Assembly: GCA_963721645.1 (NCBI GenBank)
Contig: CAVRJK010000001.1
Coordinates: 1 to 64,000 of the forward strand
DNA: 64,000 bases
Direction: 5' to 3'
Origin: JALZKA01 sp963721645
GTDB taxonomy: Bacteria; Actinomycetota; Thermoleophilia; Solirubrobacterales; 70-9
Both the position numbers and the translations under genes were made by a program. The notes beneath the pieces are model-generated. The model had not been told where the DNA came from and ran no database searches. It saw only the letters and a list, made by a program, of their open reading frames with translations. Shown here one piece after another: positions 26,208 to 35,802 of this stretch. Numbering within the stretch: position 1 is the stretch's first letter; each line of letters starts with the position of its first letter.

Positions 26208-26423
26208 GGCCTATTTCTGGCTCTTCAGTGAGAAACAACGGTCGTCAGTGTCCGTTGGATCAACCGCGCCAAGCTGAAGGAGGCGCTGAGCGGACCGGGG
26301 ACCTTACAGGTATGTGCGGGTTTGTTGCAAGCCGACTTCGGCTATGCCGCAAAGTACCTGGAAACAGGCATGTTTCGATCGTACTTACGCACGAAAGAGG
26401 CCAGAAAATGGCGCCGCTGGCCG
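26208..26423. other. Intergenic stretch between sigma promoter and gltD end
   Basis: No gene can be supported here. With the promoter and leader on its left it makes about 320 bases without a CDS. A plus-strand frame is open from 26232 and reads like protein for about 60 residues (AKLKEALSGPGTLQVCAGLL), but it has no good start and runs on as antisense of gltD. Confidence 0.4.
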
Positions 26424-27896
26424 TCAGCCGCGGACTATCGGAAGGTCGACGGCCGTGACGGGGTTGGCGTTCTTGAGGAAACGGTCGACAACCCGCGCGC
26501 AGCGGCGGCCCTCGGCGATCGCGGTGACGATCAGCGACTGACCCACGCGGGCGTCGCCGGCAGCAAAGACCCCGTTCTGGCTGGCTCCGTAGGCGGGCGC
26601 GTGGACGTTGCCGCGGCTGTCGAGCTCGACCGCCAGGCCGTCGAGCAATCCCTGGCGCTCGGGCCCCGTGAAGCCGACCGCCACCAGCACGAGCTGGGCG
26701 GGGAGGGTGTATTCCGAGCCTTCGACCGGCTCGAGCGTGCGCGAAGATGAGCCGGTGACCTTGCGGCCGACGAGCTCGGCGACGTTGCCCGCCCCGTCGT
26801 CGCGAAGCTCGACCACCTGGCGTCCGAAGACGCGCTCGCCGCCCTCGTCGAGCGCGTATGTGGTGTGGGAGCGCTTGAGCGGAAGTGGCCAGGGCGTGTC
26901 CGGGTAGCGCCCGTCCTCGGGTACCTCGGGGTAGACGTCGAGGAGGAGCGTCGAGCGCGCGCCCTCACGGTTCGCGTTCGAGATGCAGTCCATGCCGGTG
27001 TCGCCGCCGCCGATCACGACGACGTCCTTGTCCTTGGCGACGATCGCCTCGGGCGGGTCGGTCGGCGCCGGCCCATCGGTGAGCGTCGCGACGTAGCGGT
27101 TGCGGACGTAGAGGTAGTCCATCGCGTCGTGCACCCCGGCGAGCTCGGAGCCGGGTACGTCCAGCTTTCGCGAGACGCGCGAGCCGGTGGCGACGACGAC
27201 GGCGTCGAAGCGATCGCGGAGCTCCTCGACGCCGAGCCCCGTTCCGCCGATGTCGGCGTTGTAGGTGAACGTGATGCCCTCCGCGGCCAATAGATCGACA
27301 CGGCGATCGATCATCCACTTCTCGAGCTTCGCGTCGGGCACGCCGAAGCGCATGAGACCGCCGGGTGCCTCGTCGCGCTCGAACACGGTCACCTCGTGGC
27401 CGACCTGGTTGAGCTCGGCAGCAGCGGCGAGGCCCGCGGGCCCGGAGCCGATTACGGCGACCATCTGGCCGGTGCGCGTCTCGGGCACGTTCGGCGTGAT
27501 CCAGCCCTCGTTCCAGGCGCGCTCGACGATCGCGTACTCGACCTGCTTGATCGTCACCGCGTCGTCGTTGATGGCGAGGACGCAGGCCGACTCGCAGGGA
27601 GCGGGGCAGATCAGGCCGGTGAACTCGGGGAAGTTGTTGGTGGCGTGGAGCTGGTCGATCGCCTCGCGCCAGCGGCCGGTGCGCACGAGGTCGTTCCAGT
27701 CCGGGATGAGGTTGCCGAGCGGGCAGGCGTCGTTGCAAAACGGGACGCCGCAGCCCATGCACCGCGAGGCCTGGCGCTTGAGCTCGGGCTCGGGCATGAC
27801 CTGGTAGATCTCGCCGTAGTCGGCCACGCGCTCGGCGGGGTCGCGCTCTGGCGGGGCGGTGCGAGGCACCTCGATGAATCCGCGGGGGTCGGGCAT
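26424..27896 (-). CDS. gltD: Glutamate synthase small subunit
   Basis: 490 residues. The N-terminal cluster region has CMGCGVPFCNDACPLGN and CPAPCESAC, the 4Fe-4S ligands. AVIGSGPAGLAAAAEL binds FAD and VVIGGGDTGMDC binds NADPH. The end has GVFAAGDARVGQSLIV, the second FAD motif. It passes electrons from NADPH to GltB. It lies 89 nt downstream of gltB, separated by a REP-like palindrome. Confidence 0.95.
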   Translation of the reverse strand: MPDPRGFIEVPRTAPPERDPAERVADYGEIYQVMPEPELKRQASRCMGCGVPFCNDACPLGNLIPDWNDLVRTGRWREAIDQLHATNNFPEFTGLICPAPCESACVLAINDDAVTIKQVEYAIVERAWNEGWITPNVPETRTGQMVAVIGSGPAGLAAAAELNQVGHEVTVFERDEAPGGLMRFGVPDAKLEKWMIDRRVDLLAAEGITFTYNADIGGTGLGVEELRDRFDAVVVATGSRVSRKLDVPGSELAGVHDAMDYLYVRNRYVATLTDGPAPTDPPEAIVAKDKDVVVIGGGDTGMDCISNANREGARSTLLLDVYPEVPEDGRYPDTPWPLPLKRSHTTYALDEGGERVFGRQVVELRDDGAGNVAELVGRKVTGSSSRTLEPVEGSEYTLPAQLVLVAVGFTGPERQGLLDGLAVELDSRGNVHAPAYGASQNGVFAAGDARVGQSLIVTAIAEGRRCARVVDRFLKNANPVTAVDLPIVRG

Positions 27897-27957
27897 CAGA
27901 AGCCGGGAAGGTTAGGCACCCGCACGCGAGTTGGCGCGCGGAGTGTTAGCAAAGTGT

Positions 27958-27974
27958 GAGGGGTCTGACCCCTC
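27958..27974. repeat. REP-like palindrome, copy 1
   Basis: GAGGGGTCTGACCCCTC, a near-perfect dyad between gltB and gltD. On the minus strand it is followed by TCACACTTTGCTAAC, a tail also seen in altered form at two other copies. Same family as the sites at 33.1, 34.1, 34.6, 37.2, 40.3 and 46.6 kb. Confidence 0.7.
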
Positions 27975-27985
27975 GGGGGGTGCGG

Positions 27986-30900
27986 CTACGCCGTGACCTC
28001 GACGGAGCTGAGCTTTCGGCGCTCCTCGATCACGCGCTTGTACTCGCGCGGCATCACCTTTACGAACTCGTCGACCGTCTCGTCGTAGCTCGCCAGGATG
28101 CGCTCGGCGACGGCCGATCCGGTGCGCGCATGGTGTTCGACCAAGAGGTCGCGGAGATCCGAGCGATCCTCCTCGGTCAACTCCTCGAGGTCGACGAGGT
28201 CGTGGTTGCAGCGGCCGGGGAAGCGCTCGCGGGGGTCCCAGACGTATGCGGTGCCGCCGGTCATGCCGGCGGCGAAGTTGTAGCCCGTCGGGCCGATCAC
28301 GGTCACGCAGCCCCCGGTCATGTATTCGCAGCCGTGGTCGCCGACGCCCTCGACGACGGCGCGGACGCCCGAGTTGCGGACCGCAAAGCGCTCGCCGGCG
28401 CGGCCGCGGAAGAAGGCGCGGCCCGCGGTGGCACCGTAGAGCGCCACGTTGCCGATGATCACGTTGTCCTCCGCCGGATAGGTAGTGCGCTCGGACGGGC
28501 GGACCGAGACGACGCCGCCGGAGAGGCCCTTGCCCACGTAGTCGTTCGCCTCCCCGCGCAGGTCGATCGAGATCCCGGCGGCGAGCCAGGCACCCAGGCT
28601 CTGCCCGGCCGAGCCGCGAAGGCGGAGCTTCACGGTCTCCTCGGGCAGACCCGCCGGACCGTGGGTTGTCACGACCTCGTGCGAGAGCACGCCGCCGATC
28701 GCCCGGTGGGAGTTCAAGATGTCGCGCGAGATCTCGATCGGCTTGCCGTCCGCGATCGCCTTGGCCGCCTCGGGGACCAGGCCGAGCGGATCGAGGTCCT
28801 CGCGCTCGGGCACGTCTGCGGGGACGTGGAGCGAGGCCTCGCCGGGCTCGGCAACGTTCGCGAGCATGCCGGAGAGGTCGACGCCGTGCGCCTTCCAGTG
28901 GGCGATCGCCTCGCCCGGCTCGAGGTGCTGGACCTGGCCGATCAGCTCGGAAAGGGAGCGGGCGCCGAGCTTTGCCAGGAGCTGTCGGACCTCGTCGGCG
29001 ACGAGGTAGAGGTAGTTGACGACGTGCTCGGGCTTGCCGGTGAAGCGGCGGCGGAGCTCGGGGTCCTGGGTCGCGACGCCGACCGGGCACGTGTTGAGGT
29101 GACAGACGCGCATCATGATGCAGCCGGTGACGATCAGGGGAGCGGTCGAGAATCCGTACTCGTCGGCGCCCAGGAGCGCGGCGATGATCACGTCGCGGCC
29201 GGTGCGCATCTGCCCGTCCGTCTGCAAGATCACGCGTGAGCGAAGGTCGTTTTCGAGCAGCGTCTGCTGAGTCTCGGCAAGCCCGATCTCCCAGGGGACG
29301 CCCGCCGACTGGATCGAGGAGAGCGGCGATGCTCCCGTGCCGCCGTCGTGGCCCGCGATCACCACGTGATCCGCGCCCGCCTTGACGACGCCCGCGGCGA
29401 CGGTGCCGACGCCGACCTCCGAGGCGAGCTTGACCGACACGGTCGCCTTGGGGTTGGACGTGCGCAGGTCGTAGATCAGCTGCTTCAAGTCCTCGATCGA
29501 GTAGATGTCGTGATGGGGTGGGGGCGAGATGAGCTCGACGCCAGGGGTCGAGTAGCGAAGCTGCGCGATGTACTCGTCGACCTTGTGGCCTGGCAGCTGA
29601 CCGCCCTCGCCGGGCTTTGCACCCTGCGAGATCTTGATCTGGATCTGCTCGGCGTTTGCGAGGTAGTGCGCGGTCACTCCAAAGCGGCCCGACGCGACCT
29701 GCTTGATCGCCGAGCGCCGCCAGTCGCCGTTCTCCTCCGGCTCGTAGCGCCGCGGGTCCTCGCCGCCCTCGCCCGAGTTGGAGCGCCCGCCGATCCGGTT
29801 CATCGCGATCGCGAGCGTCTCGTGCGCCTCGGGCGAAAGCGCGCCCAGGCTCATCGCGCCGGTCGAAAAGCGGGAGACGATCGCCTTCACGTCCTCGACG
29901 TCGTCGAGCGGCACCGGATCGCCGAGCGGGACGGGCCTCAAGAGGCCGCGGATCAGCCCGTGCTGGGCGTTCTCCTCGTTGACCCGCTCGGAGAAGACGG
30001 AGTAATGCACCGGCGCGTCGCCGTTGCCGGTCGCCGCGCGCTGGAGGGTCGAGATCGTCTCGGGATCCCACATGTGACGCTCGCCGTCACGACGCCACGC
30101 GTAGACGCCGCCCTGGGGAAGGATCTCCTCGTGCGCGGCCGGCAGGAGCGCCTGCTCGACATGGCGGGCGCGGCTGAGGCCGTGGGCCTTCGGCCAGGCG
30201 CGGGCGTGGCGCTGCTGGGCCTCGTGTGCCAACTGGACGATGCCGACGCCGCCGATCGAGGAAGAGGTGCCGGTGAAATGGCGGTCGACGAGCCCCTTCT
30301 CGAGCCCGACCGCCTCGAAGATCTGGGCGGCGTTATAGGAGCCGATGGTCGAGATGCCCATCTTCGAGAGAACCTTCAAGAGGCCCGTCCCGATCGCCTT
30401 GACGATGCGCTCGCGCGCTACCTCGGGATCGATGCCCGGGATCTCGCCGCGCTCTGCCAGGTCGGCAACCGTGTCCAGCATCAGATAGGGGTTGACGACC
30501 GTGGCGCCGTAGCCGATCAGCGCGGCGACGTGATGGACCTCGCGAGCCTCGCCGGTCTCGACGGCGAGTCCGGCGTGGACGCGGTCGCCCGTGCGGACCA
30601 GATGCTGGTGGACGGCGGAGGTCGCGAGGAGCGAAGGGATCCCCGCGAAGTCCTCGTTCACACCGCGGTCGGAGAGGACCAGGATCGAAATTCCCTCGCG
30701 GATCGCCTTGGAGGCGTCATCGCAGAGGCGGTCGAGAGCCATCTCCATGCCGCCGTCGCCGTCGGCAATCGCGAACTTCATGTCGAGAACGCGCGACTCC
30801 AGACCGTCACACTTGAGCTCTGAGAGGATCGCCATCTCGTCGTTATGAAGGACCGGGCGGTCCAGGAGAAGCTGCATCGCCGGCGTGGAGCCGTGTTCGA

Positions 30901-32578
30901 GCAGATTCGACTCGGGGCCGAGGCCCGAGCGGAGGCTCATCACGATGTGTTCGCGAACGGAGTCGATGGCCGGGTTGGTGACCTGGGCAAAGCGCTGCTT
31001 GAAGTAGCTGAAGAGGGTGGGGGCCTGCTCGGAGAACATCGCGAGCGCGAGGTCGTTGCCCATCGAGCCGGTCGGCTCCTTGGCGTCGCGCGCCATCGGC
31101 GTCAGCAGGACGCGCAGGTCCTCCTGCGAGAAGCCGAAGGCGAGCTGGCGCAGGCGGAGCTCCTCGGCCGAAGGGGTTTCGGGTGCCGCCCGGTTTGCCT
31201 GCGGCAGGTCCTCGAGGCGGATCGAGCGCGCCTCGTCCCACTCGCCCCACGGGGACGATCCGGCGACGACGGTCTCGGCCTCGAGCTCGTCGAGCACGCG
31301 CCCCTGGGCGAGGTCGATCGCGAACATCGAGCCGGGGCGAAGGCGCCCGCGGTAGGCGACGTTCTCGTCCTCGACCTGGAAAGAGCCCGCCTCTGAAGAG
31401 ACGGCGACCCAGCCGTCGTGTGTGATCAGCCAGCGGCCGGGGCGCAGACCGTTGCGGTCGAGCGTTGCGCCAAGGAAGGTGCCGTCGGTGAAGGTGATCG
31501 CGGCGGGGCCGTCCCACGGCTCGATCAGCCGGGAGTGGTAGTGGTAAAAGCCCGCGAGCTCGGGCGAGACCCCGCTGCGGTTCTCGATCGCGCGCGGGAT
31601 CATCATCATCGCCGCGTGGGGCAGCGAATGGCCCGCGAGGCACAAGAGCTCGAACACATGGTCGAACGCCAGCGAGTCCGAGGTGCCGGGGGTGACGAGG
31701 GGCAGGCAGCGCTCGAGGTCGTCGCCGAACAGCTTGGACTCCAGGATCGCCTCGCGCGCCTGCATCCAGTTGACGTTGCCCTGAAGGGTGTTGATCTCGC
31801 CGTTGTGAGCGGACATGCGGTGCGGGTGGGCGAGGCCCCAGCTGGGGAAGGTGTTGGTCGAAAAGCGCGAGTGGACGATCGCGAGCGCCGACTTCATCTT
31901 GGGGTCGCGAAGGTCGGGGTAGAAGTTCGCGAGCTGCGGCGCGGTGAGCATCCCCTTGTAGACGATGGTCCGCGCGGAGAAGCTGGGGAAGGTGACCTCA
32001 GAGGTCTCGAGCTCGACCGTCCGGCGGATCACGAAGAGCTTGCGCTCGAAGGAGTCGACGTCCGGGGTGTCGGGTCCGCGGCGGATCATGAGCTGGCGGA
32101 TCGTCGGCATCGCCTCGTGGGCCACACGGCCGCAGTGGCTGGGGTCGACCGGGACCTCGCGCGAGCCCAGGGGGATCTGGCCCTCGGCCCGGACCATCTC
32201 CTCGATGCGGTGGCCGATCTCAAGCCGGCGCTGCGGGTCGGAGGGGAGGAAGCAGACGGCGACCGCCATCTCGCCGGGACCGGGCACATCCTCGGGCTCG
32301 ACGCCGAACTCGGCGGCGCGCGAGCTGAAGAACTCATGCGGCAGCTGGATCAGGATCCCGGCACCGTCGCCGGTGTCCGCGTCGGCGCCGGCCGCGCCGC
32401 GATGCTCGAGCAGATCGAGGGTCGCGATGGCGCGCTCGACGACCTCGTGGATGGGCTCACCGTCGAGCCGCGCAAGGCACGCGACGCCACACCCATCGTG
32501 CTCGTGGGCAGGGTCGTAGAGACCAGCGGCCCGGGGCTCAGGAAGCTCCGGACGCGCCGTGGGCGGGCGACGGTCCAC
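27986..32578 (-). CDS. gltB: Glutamate synthase large subunit
   Basis: 1,530 residues, the usual size. Cys30 in HDGCGVACLA is the amidotransferase nucleophile exposed after removal of a 29-residue propeptide. The FMN/synthase domain has KISQGAKPGEGGQLPGHKV and the 3Fe-4S cluster sits in CIMMRVCHLNTCPVG. The C-terminal GXGXG helix domain includes GGCVTVIGPTGYNFAAGMTG. With GltD it makes two glutamates from glutamine and 2-oxoglutarate. It is first in the gltB-gltD unit and divergent from the SRPBCC gene 38 nt away. Confidence 0.96.
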   Translation of the reverse strand: MDRRPPTARPELPEPRAAGLYDPAHEHDGCGVACLARLDGEPIHEVVERAIATLDLLEHRGAAGADADTGDGAGILIQLPHEFFSSRAAEFGVEPEDVPGPGEMAVAVCFLPSDPQRRLEIGHRIEEMVRAEGQIPLGSREVPVDPSHCGRVAHEAMPTIRQLMIRRGPDTPDVDSFERKLFVIRRTVELETSEVTFPSFSARTIVYKGMLTAPQLANFYPDLRDPKMKSALAIVHSRFSTNTFPSWGLAHPHRMSAHNGEINTLQGNVNWMQAREAILESKLFGDDLERCLPLVTPGTSDSLAFDHVFELLCLAGHSLPHAAMMMIPRAIENRSGVSPELAGFYHYHSRLIEPWDGPAAITFTDGTFLGATLDRNGLRPGRWLITHDGWVAVSSEAGSFQVEDENVAYRGRLRPGSMFAIDLAQGRVLDELEAETVVAGSSPWGEWDEARSIRLEDLPQANRAAPETPSAEELRLRQLAFGFSQEDLRVLLTPMARDAKEPTGSMGNDLALAMFSEQAPTLFSYFKQRFAQVTNPAIDSVREHIVMSLRSGLGPESNLLEHGSTPAMQLLLDRPVLHNDEMAILSELKCDGLESRVLDMKFAIADGDGGMEMALDRLCDDASKAIREGISILVLSDRGVNEDFAGIPSLLATSAVHQHLVRTGDRVHAGLAVETGEAREVHHVAALIGYGATVVNPYLMLDTVADLAERGEIPGIDPEVARERIVKAIGTGLLKVLSKMGISTIGSYNAAQIFEAVGLEKGLVDRHFTGTSSSIGGVGIVQLAHEAQQRHARAWPKAHGLSRARHVEQALLPAAHEEILPQGGVYAWRRDGERHMWDPETISTLQRAATGNGDAPVHYSVFSERVNEENAQHGLIRGLLRPVPLGDPVPLDDVEDVKAIVSRFSTGAMSLGALSPEAHETLAIAMNRIGGRSNSGEGGEDPRRYEPEENGDWRRSAIKQVASGRFGVTAHYLANAEQIQIKISQGAKPGEGGQLPGHKVDEYIAQLRYSTPGVELISPPPHHDIYSIEDLKQLIYDLRTSNPKATVSVKLASEVGVGTVAAGVVKAGADHVVIAGHDGGTGASPLSSIQSAGVPWEIGLAETQQTLLENDLRSRVILQTDGQMRTGRDVIIAALLGADEYGFSTAPLIVTGCIMMRVCHLNTCPVGVATQDPELRRRFTGKPEHVVNYLYLVADEVRQLLAKLGARSLSELIGQVQHLEPGEAIAHWKAHGVDLSGMLANVAEPGEASLHVPADVPEREDLDPLGLVPEAAKAIADGKPIEISRDILNSHRAIGGVLSHEVVTTHGPAGLPEETVKLRLRGSAGQSLGAWLAAGISIDLRGEANDYVGKGLSGGVVSVRPSERTTYPAEDNVIIGNVALYGATAGRAFFRGRAGERFAVRNSGVRAVVEGVGDHGCEYMTGGCVTVIGPTGYNFAAGMTGGTAYVWDPRERFPGRCNHDLVDLEELTEEDRSDLRDLLVEHHARTGSAVAERILASYDETVDEFVKVMPREYKRVIEERRKLSSVEVTA

Positions 32579-32616
32579 GCGGAAATTCTAGATCACCCGC
32601 GACCGAGCGAAGGGGA

Positions 32617-33078
32617 GTGGACATACTTCGGCGCGAAGTGGCTGCAGTTAACGAATCAATCGAGATCGCCGCGACGCCCGCCGAAGTGTGGGCTGTCGTG
32701 ATGGACCCCAACCGCCTGGGGGACTGGGTGACCGCCCACAAGAAGGTCTACGACGCCCCGGACGGGGGACTTTCCAAGGGCGATTCGTTCAAGCAGAAGC
32801 TCCGCGTCGTGGGCCCGAGCTTCAAGGTGAAGTGGACGGTCGTCGAGGCCGAGGAGCCCAAGCTCGCCGTCTGGGAGGGCAAGGGACCCGGAGGGGCTAC
32901 GGCCCACGTCCGCTACGACCTCGAGGAGACAGACGGCGGAACCCGATTCGACTACTGCAACGAGTTCGAGCTGCCCGGCGGCCCCCTCTCGATGCCCGCC
33001 AAGTCGATCGCCGGCCCACCGGCGACAAAGCAGGCACGAGCCTCACTCGCCAACCTAAAAAAGCTCCTCGAGCCCTAG
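32617..33078 (+). CDS. SRPBCC (CoxG-like) family protein
   Basis: 153 residues. NESIEIAATPAEVWAVVMDP opens a START-like SRPBCC fold. Later strands (RVVGPSFKVKWTVVEAEEPK, RFDYCNEFELPGGPLSM) and the C-terminal helix complete the hydrophobic-ligand pocket. The ligand is unknown. The GTG at 32617 lies almost on top of its AGGGGA, so the GTG at 32638 (VAAVNESIEI) may be the true start. It is divergent from gltB. Confidence 0.75.
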   Translation: MDILRREVAAVNESIEIAATPAEVWAVVMDPNRLGDWVTAHKKVYDAPDGGLSKGDSFKQKLRVVGPSFKVKWTVVEAEEPKLAVWEGKGPGGATAHVRYDLEETDGGTRFDYCNEFELPGGPLSMPAKSIAGPPATKQARASLANLKKLLEP

Positions 33079-33083
33079 CCCCC

Positions 33084-33226
33084 GAGGGGCCAGACCCCAC
33101 CTCGAGGGGCCAGACCCTCACAAAAGGGGCCAGACCCTCACACCGAGGGGCCAGACCCTCACGCAACGCTCACACAAGGCCGAGACCCCATCTCGAGGGG
33201 TCAGACCCCTCACACAACGCTTACGG
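33084..33226. repeat. REP-like palindrome array, five copies
   Basis: Four copies of GAGGGGCCAGACCC start near 33084, 33104, 33125 and 33145, about 20 bp apart. A fifth, GAGGGGTCAGACCCCTC, starts at 33195. Copies 4 and 5 are followed by TCACGCAACGCTCAC and TCACACAACGCTTAC, an extended conserved tail. The array fills the gap between two convergent genes. Confidence 0.8.
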
Positions 33227-33997
33227 TGTCGGCTCGAGGATCTGCGTGATCGAGTCCGCGAGTCCGCGCTCGTTCACGTCGACGACGACCGCGTTTACCC
33301 AGATGTCCTCGTCGGCCGTCTCGAAGCGCTGGGGCAGGTGGGTGCGAAAGCCCTCGAGCGCCTGCTCGTACTTGACGCCGAGCACGCTGGTCCGCCCAGC
33401 GGTCATGCCCACGTCAGAGATATATGCGGTGCCGCCGGGGAGGACGCGGGCGTCGGCGGTGGGCACATGGGTGTGGGTGCCGACTACGGCGGCAGCGCGC
33501 CCGTCGAGATGCCAGCCCATCGCGACCTTCTCTGACGTGACCTCGGCGTGGAAGTCGATGAAGAAGGCGTCGGCTTCGCCTTCGAGGCGGCTGAGCAGAG
33601 CGTCGGCCTCGACGAAGGGCGAACGCGCGGCCTGGAGCTGGAGCATGCCGATCAGGTTGATGATGCACACGCGCATGCCGGCAGCCTCGACGATCACATG
33701 TCCTTTGCCGGGCGCCGTGGTCATGAAGTTCGCGGGGCGGATCACGCGCTCGGCCTCTCCGAGGTACTCGTACGCCTCCTTGCGACGGTACGTGTGGTTG
33801 CCGAGAGTGATCACGTCGAAGCCCATCTCGAACAGGTCGCGTCCGGTGCGCTCCGTGATGCCGAGGCCGCCGGCGGAGTTCTCACCGTTGACGATCGCGA
33901 GGTCGGGCGAGTGCTGCTCGAGGAGGTTCGGCATCGCGTCGCGAAGCCCCTTACGCCCCGGGCTGCCAACGACATCGCCGACGAAGAGGACCTTCAC
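33221..33997 (-). CDS. YmdB/TIGR00282-type metallophosphoesterase
   Basis: 258 residues from the GTG at 33997, giving the standard start VKVLFVGDVVGSPGR. Metal ligands lie in GDVVG, NGENSAGG, TLGNHTYRR, FIDFHAEVTSEK and GTHTHVPTAD. The family hydrolyses 2',3'-cyclic nucleotides and affects RNA turnover. The fold and all metal motifs are intact. It is monocistronic between two repeat loci. Confidence 0.9.
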   Translation of the reverse strand: MKVLFVGDVVGSPGRKGLRDAMPNLLEQHSPDLAIVNGENSAGGLGITERTGRDLFEMGFDVITLGNHTYRRKEAYEYLGEAERVIRPANFMTTAPGKGHVIVEAAGMRVCIINLIGMLQLQAARSPFVEADALLSRLEGEADAFFIDFHAEVTSEKVAMGWHLDGRAAAVVGTHTHVPTADARVLPGGTAYISDVGMTAGRTSVLGVKYEQALEGFRTHLPQRFETADEDIWVNAVVVDVNERGLADSITQILEPTP

Positions 33998-34067
33998 CCT
34001 GCCGAGGCTACCCCCGCGGCGCCAAACCACGCGAGCGAAGACTTCGCCGCCCGATACGGCCGCTCAC

Positions 34068-34092
34068 GGTGCCAGGCACGGTGCCTGGCACC
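34068..34092. repeat. REP-like palindrome, GTGCC type
   Basis: A 25-bp dyad: GGTGCCAGGCAC then G then GTGCCTGGCACC, symmetric except at the centre. It lies between two minus-strand genes. The same unit recurs at 37.2 and 40.3 kb. Confidence 0.75.
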
Positions 34093-34099
34093 AGGCGCG

Positions 34100-34570
34100 T
34101 CAGATCTTCGGGTTCGTGTAGCCCGGCCGCGGGCCGCGCTTAATGGCCCGGGCGACCCAGCGGCCGTCCTCGGGCTCGCCGGATACGGCCTTGAGCGCCC
34201 GGAAGCCGAAGTCGCTCACCTGCTCGAGCGTCGTGTCCTTGGGCGCACGCCAGCCGATCACCCAGCCGACATCTGTCATCAGGATCCAGCCGGAGGGGGT
34301 CTTGGCACCTCGCTCGGCGATCTCGGGGTAGACGGGCTTTCCGGGTTCGGTACCGCTCTGGTTGACGATCACGTTCATCGCGTCAGGGTCACCGTCGCCG
34401 ACGTTGATCTCGATCGAAACGTCGGGCGTCCCGGATGCGGGAGAGATCACGAGCCAGCGCCGCTGGTCGCCCATGCGCTCGAACCGGCCGGGCTCGGCGA
34501 TGACCTGGTCGAACAAAAAGCCTGCGAGGTGCACGTCCCCCTGGGTGAACTCGATCTTCCGCTTGGCCAC
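34100..34570 (-). CDS. Hypothetical protein (156 aa)
   Basis: Starts MAKRKIEFTQGDVHLAGFLF. It is strand-rich with Trp-bearing segments (RRWLVISPASG, SGWILMTDVGWVIGWRAP), no cysteines and no membrane segment. The C-terminus is basic (AIKRGPRPGY). It reads like a small soluble beta-barrel or beta-sandwich. No family is recognised. It is a single gene bounded by repeat copies on both sides. Confidence 0.55.
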   Translation of the reverse strand: MAKRKIEFTQGDVHLAGFLFDQVIAEPGRFERMGDQRRWLVISPASGTPDVSIEINVGDGDPDAMNVIVNQSGTEPGKPVYPEIAERGAKTPSGWILMTDVGWVIGWRAPKDTTLEQVSDFGFRALKAVSGEPEDGRWVARAIKRGPRPGYTNPKI

Positions 34571-34626
34571 GCCCCAACCCTAGACGGGGCGACGCCTGCC
34601 AGGGCAAACGCTCGACCAACCTAAAG

Positions 34627-34651
34627 GGGGTCTGACCCCGGGTCAGACCCC
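34627..34651. repeat. REP-like palindrome, GGTCTGACC type
   Basis: A 25-bp dyad, GGGGTCTGACCC then C then GGGTCAGACCCC. It has the same length and symmetry as the GTGCC-type unit but different bases. It lies in the divergent gap before 34749. Confidence 0.75.
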
Positions 34652-34748
34652 GGCGAGATTTGGCCGCGGCCTTGTGGGGTGGATGCGGACGGATGTGCGA
34701 CCCCCTGGGACTAAGGCGTCGCGGATTTGAAGCCGATTCAGCCAATAC

Positions 34749-34997
34749 ATGGCAATTGGAGGTGCCAACACCGAGAACACGCCGGACGGCCGTTGCTCGC
34801 ATTGCCTACGGCCGGTGCCGGCGGACCTCGGTGTCGAGAACTCGGCCGGTGACATCCTGTGTGGCGCTTGCTACTTCGTGCTCTGGGGGCCAAAAGCTCG
34901 AAGCAAGTCCGCTCGCCTGACGGAAATGCATCGCCCCGCGGCGCGCCGGGACGAGCCCGGCAAGCCGATCTGGGTACCGGGTCCGACCGGTCTTTAG
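34749..34997 (+). CDS. Small zinc-ribbon-like protein (82 aa)
   Basis: RCSHCLRPVP and, about 20 residues on, LCGACYFVLWGP give two CxxC pairs, a treble-clef or ribbon pattern for one zinc. The tail is basic and Pro-rich. No function is known. It sits alone 27 nt upstream of the ABC transporter ATPase gene. Confidence 0.55.
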   Translation: MAIGGANTENTPDGRCSHCLRPVPADLGVENSAGDILCGACYFVLWGPKARSKSARLTEMHRPAARRDEPGKPIWVPGPTGL

Positions 34998-35024
34998 CCG
35001 CAACCGTCTAGCGTTCGCGGGCCT

Positions 35025-35753
35025 ATGAGCGGCCCGTCACCCAAAGCTCCCGCGAAGCCCGTGATCGAGGTGAGCGGCGTCGGCCACGCATTCGGCGATC
35101 GCGCGGCGCTACGCGATGTCACCTTCTCCGCCGAGCCGGGTGAGCTCCTTGCCGTCATCGGCCCGAACGGCGCCGGCAAGACCACTCTCCTCTCGATCCT
35201 CGCCGGCATCCGCGACCCCGACTCCGGCTCGATCTCGGTCCCGGGCAAGGTCGGTTGGGTTCCCCAGCAGGCCGCGCTTTACCGCCGCCTCACGGTCGAG
35301 GAGAACCTGCGCCTCTTCGCACGGCTGGAGGAGTGCGACGACGTTGACGACGCGGTCGAGCGAATGCTCGACCAGACCGCCCTGCGCGAGCGCCGAGGCG
35401 ACCAGATCGGGACGCTCTCCGGCGGCAACCAGCAGCGCGTCAACATCGCGATCGGCCTGCTCTCCCAGCCGGCCGTCCTGCTGCTCGACGAGCCTTCGAC
35501 TGGCCTCGACCCCCGCCAGCGCGAACGTCTCTGGGATTTCGTCCTGGGCCTCGCGGGACAGGGCACGACGGTCATCTACACCACCCACCACCTCGTCGAG
35601 GCCGAGCGCTACGGCAACCGCCTGCTGGTTCTGGCGGATGGCGAGAACGTCTTCGACGGCACAGCCCAGGAGCTCCACGACGCTGTGCCCGACGCAGGCA
35701 GCCGCGACTTCGAGGCGGCGTTCGTCGCCTTCCTGAGAGAGCGTGGCCACTAG
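35025..35753 (+). CDS. ABC transporter ATP-binding protein
   Basis: 242 residues with Walker A GPNGAGKTT, Q-loop VPQQAALYRRLTVEENL, signature LSGGNQQR, Walker B VLLLDEPSTGLDP and H-loop TTHH. This is the drug/lipid-export type (ABC-2 partner). It overlaps or abuts the permease gene, forming a two-gene exporter. The substrate is unknown. Confidence 0.92.
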   Translation: MSGPSPKAPAKPVIEVSGVGHAFGDRAALRDVTFSAEPGELLAVIGPNGAGKTTLLSILAGIRDPDSGSISVPGKVGWVPQQAALYRRLTVEENLRLFARLEECDDVDDAVERMLDQTALRERRGDQIGTLSGGNQQRVNIAIGLLSQPAVLLLDEPSTGLDPRQRERLWDFVLGLAGQGTTVIYTTHHLVEAERYGNRLLVLADGENVFDGTAQELHDAVPDAGSRDFEAAFVAFLRERGH

Positions 35754-35802
35754 ATGGCCGCTCACGCCCGCCTCATTCGCAGTAAGGACCGTCGCTAGAT
35801 CC

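Noticed and set aside
26232..26750. Plus-strand frame with protein-like first 60 residues
   Set aside because: No good start codon, and the rest is antisense to gltD.
27912..30071. 719-residue open frame on the minus strand over gltB
   Set aside because: Almost wholly Arg/Ala/Pro; it is gltB read in another frame, and gltB itself has every family motif.
29348..32701. Long plus-strand open frames (491 and 427 residues) opposite gltB
   Set aside because: Antisense shadows of an intact 1,530-residue enzyme gene; no motif.
33084..33226. CRISPR-like array
   Set aside because: Repeat cores are 14-17 bp and palindromic, spacing is about 20 bp, intervening bases are only 5-6 nt and there are no cas genes; it is a tandem REP-like array.
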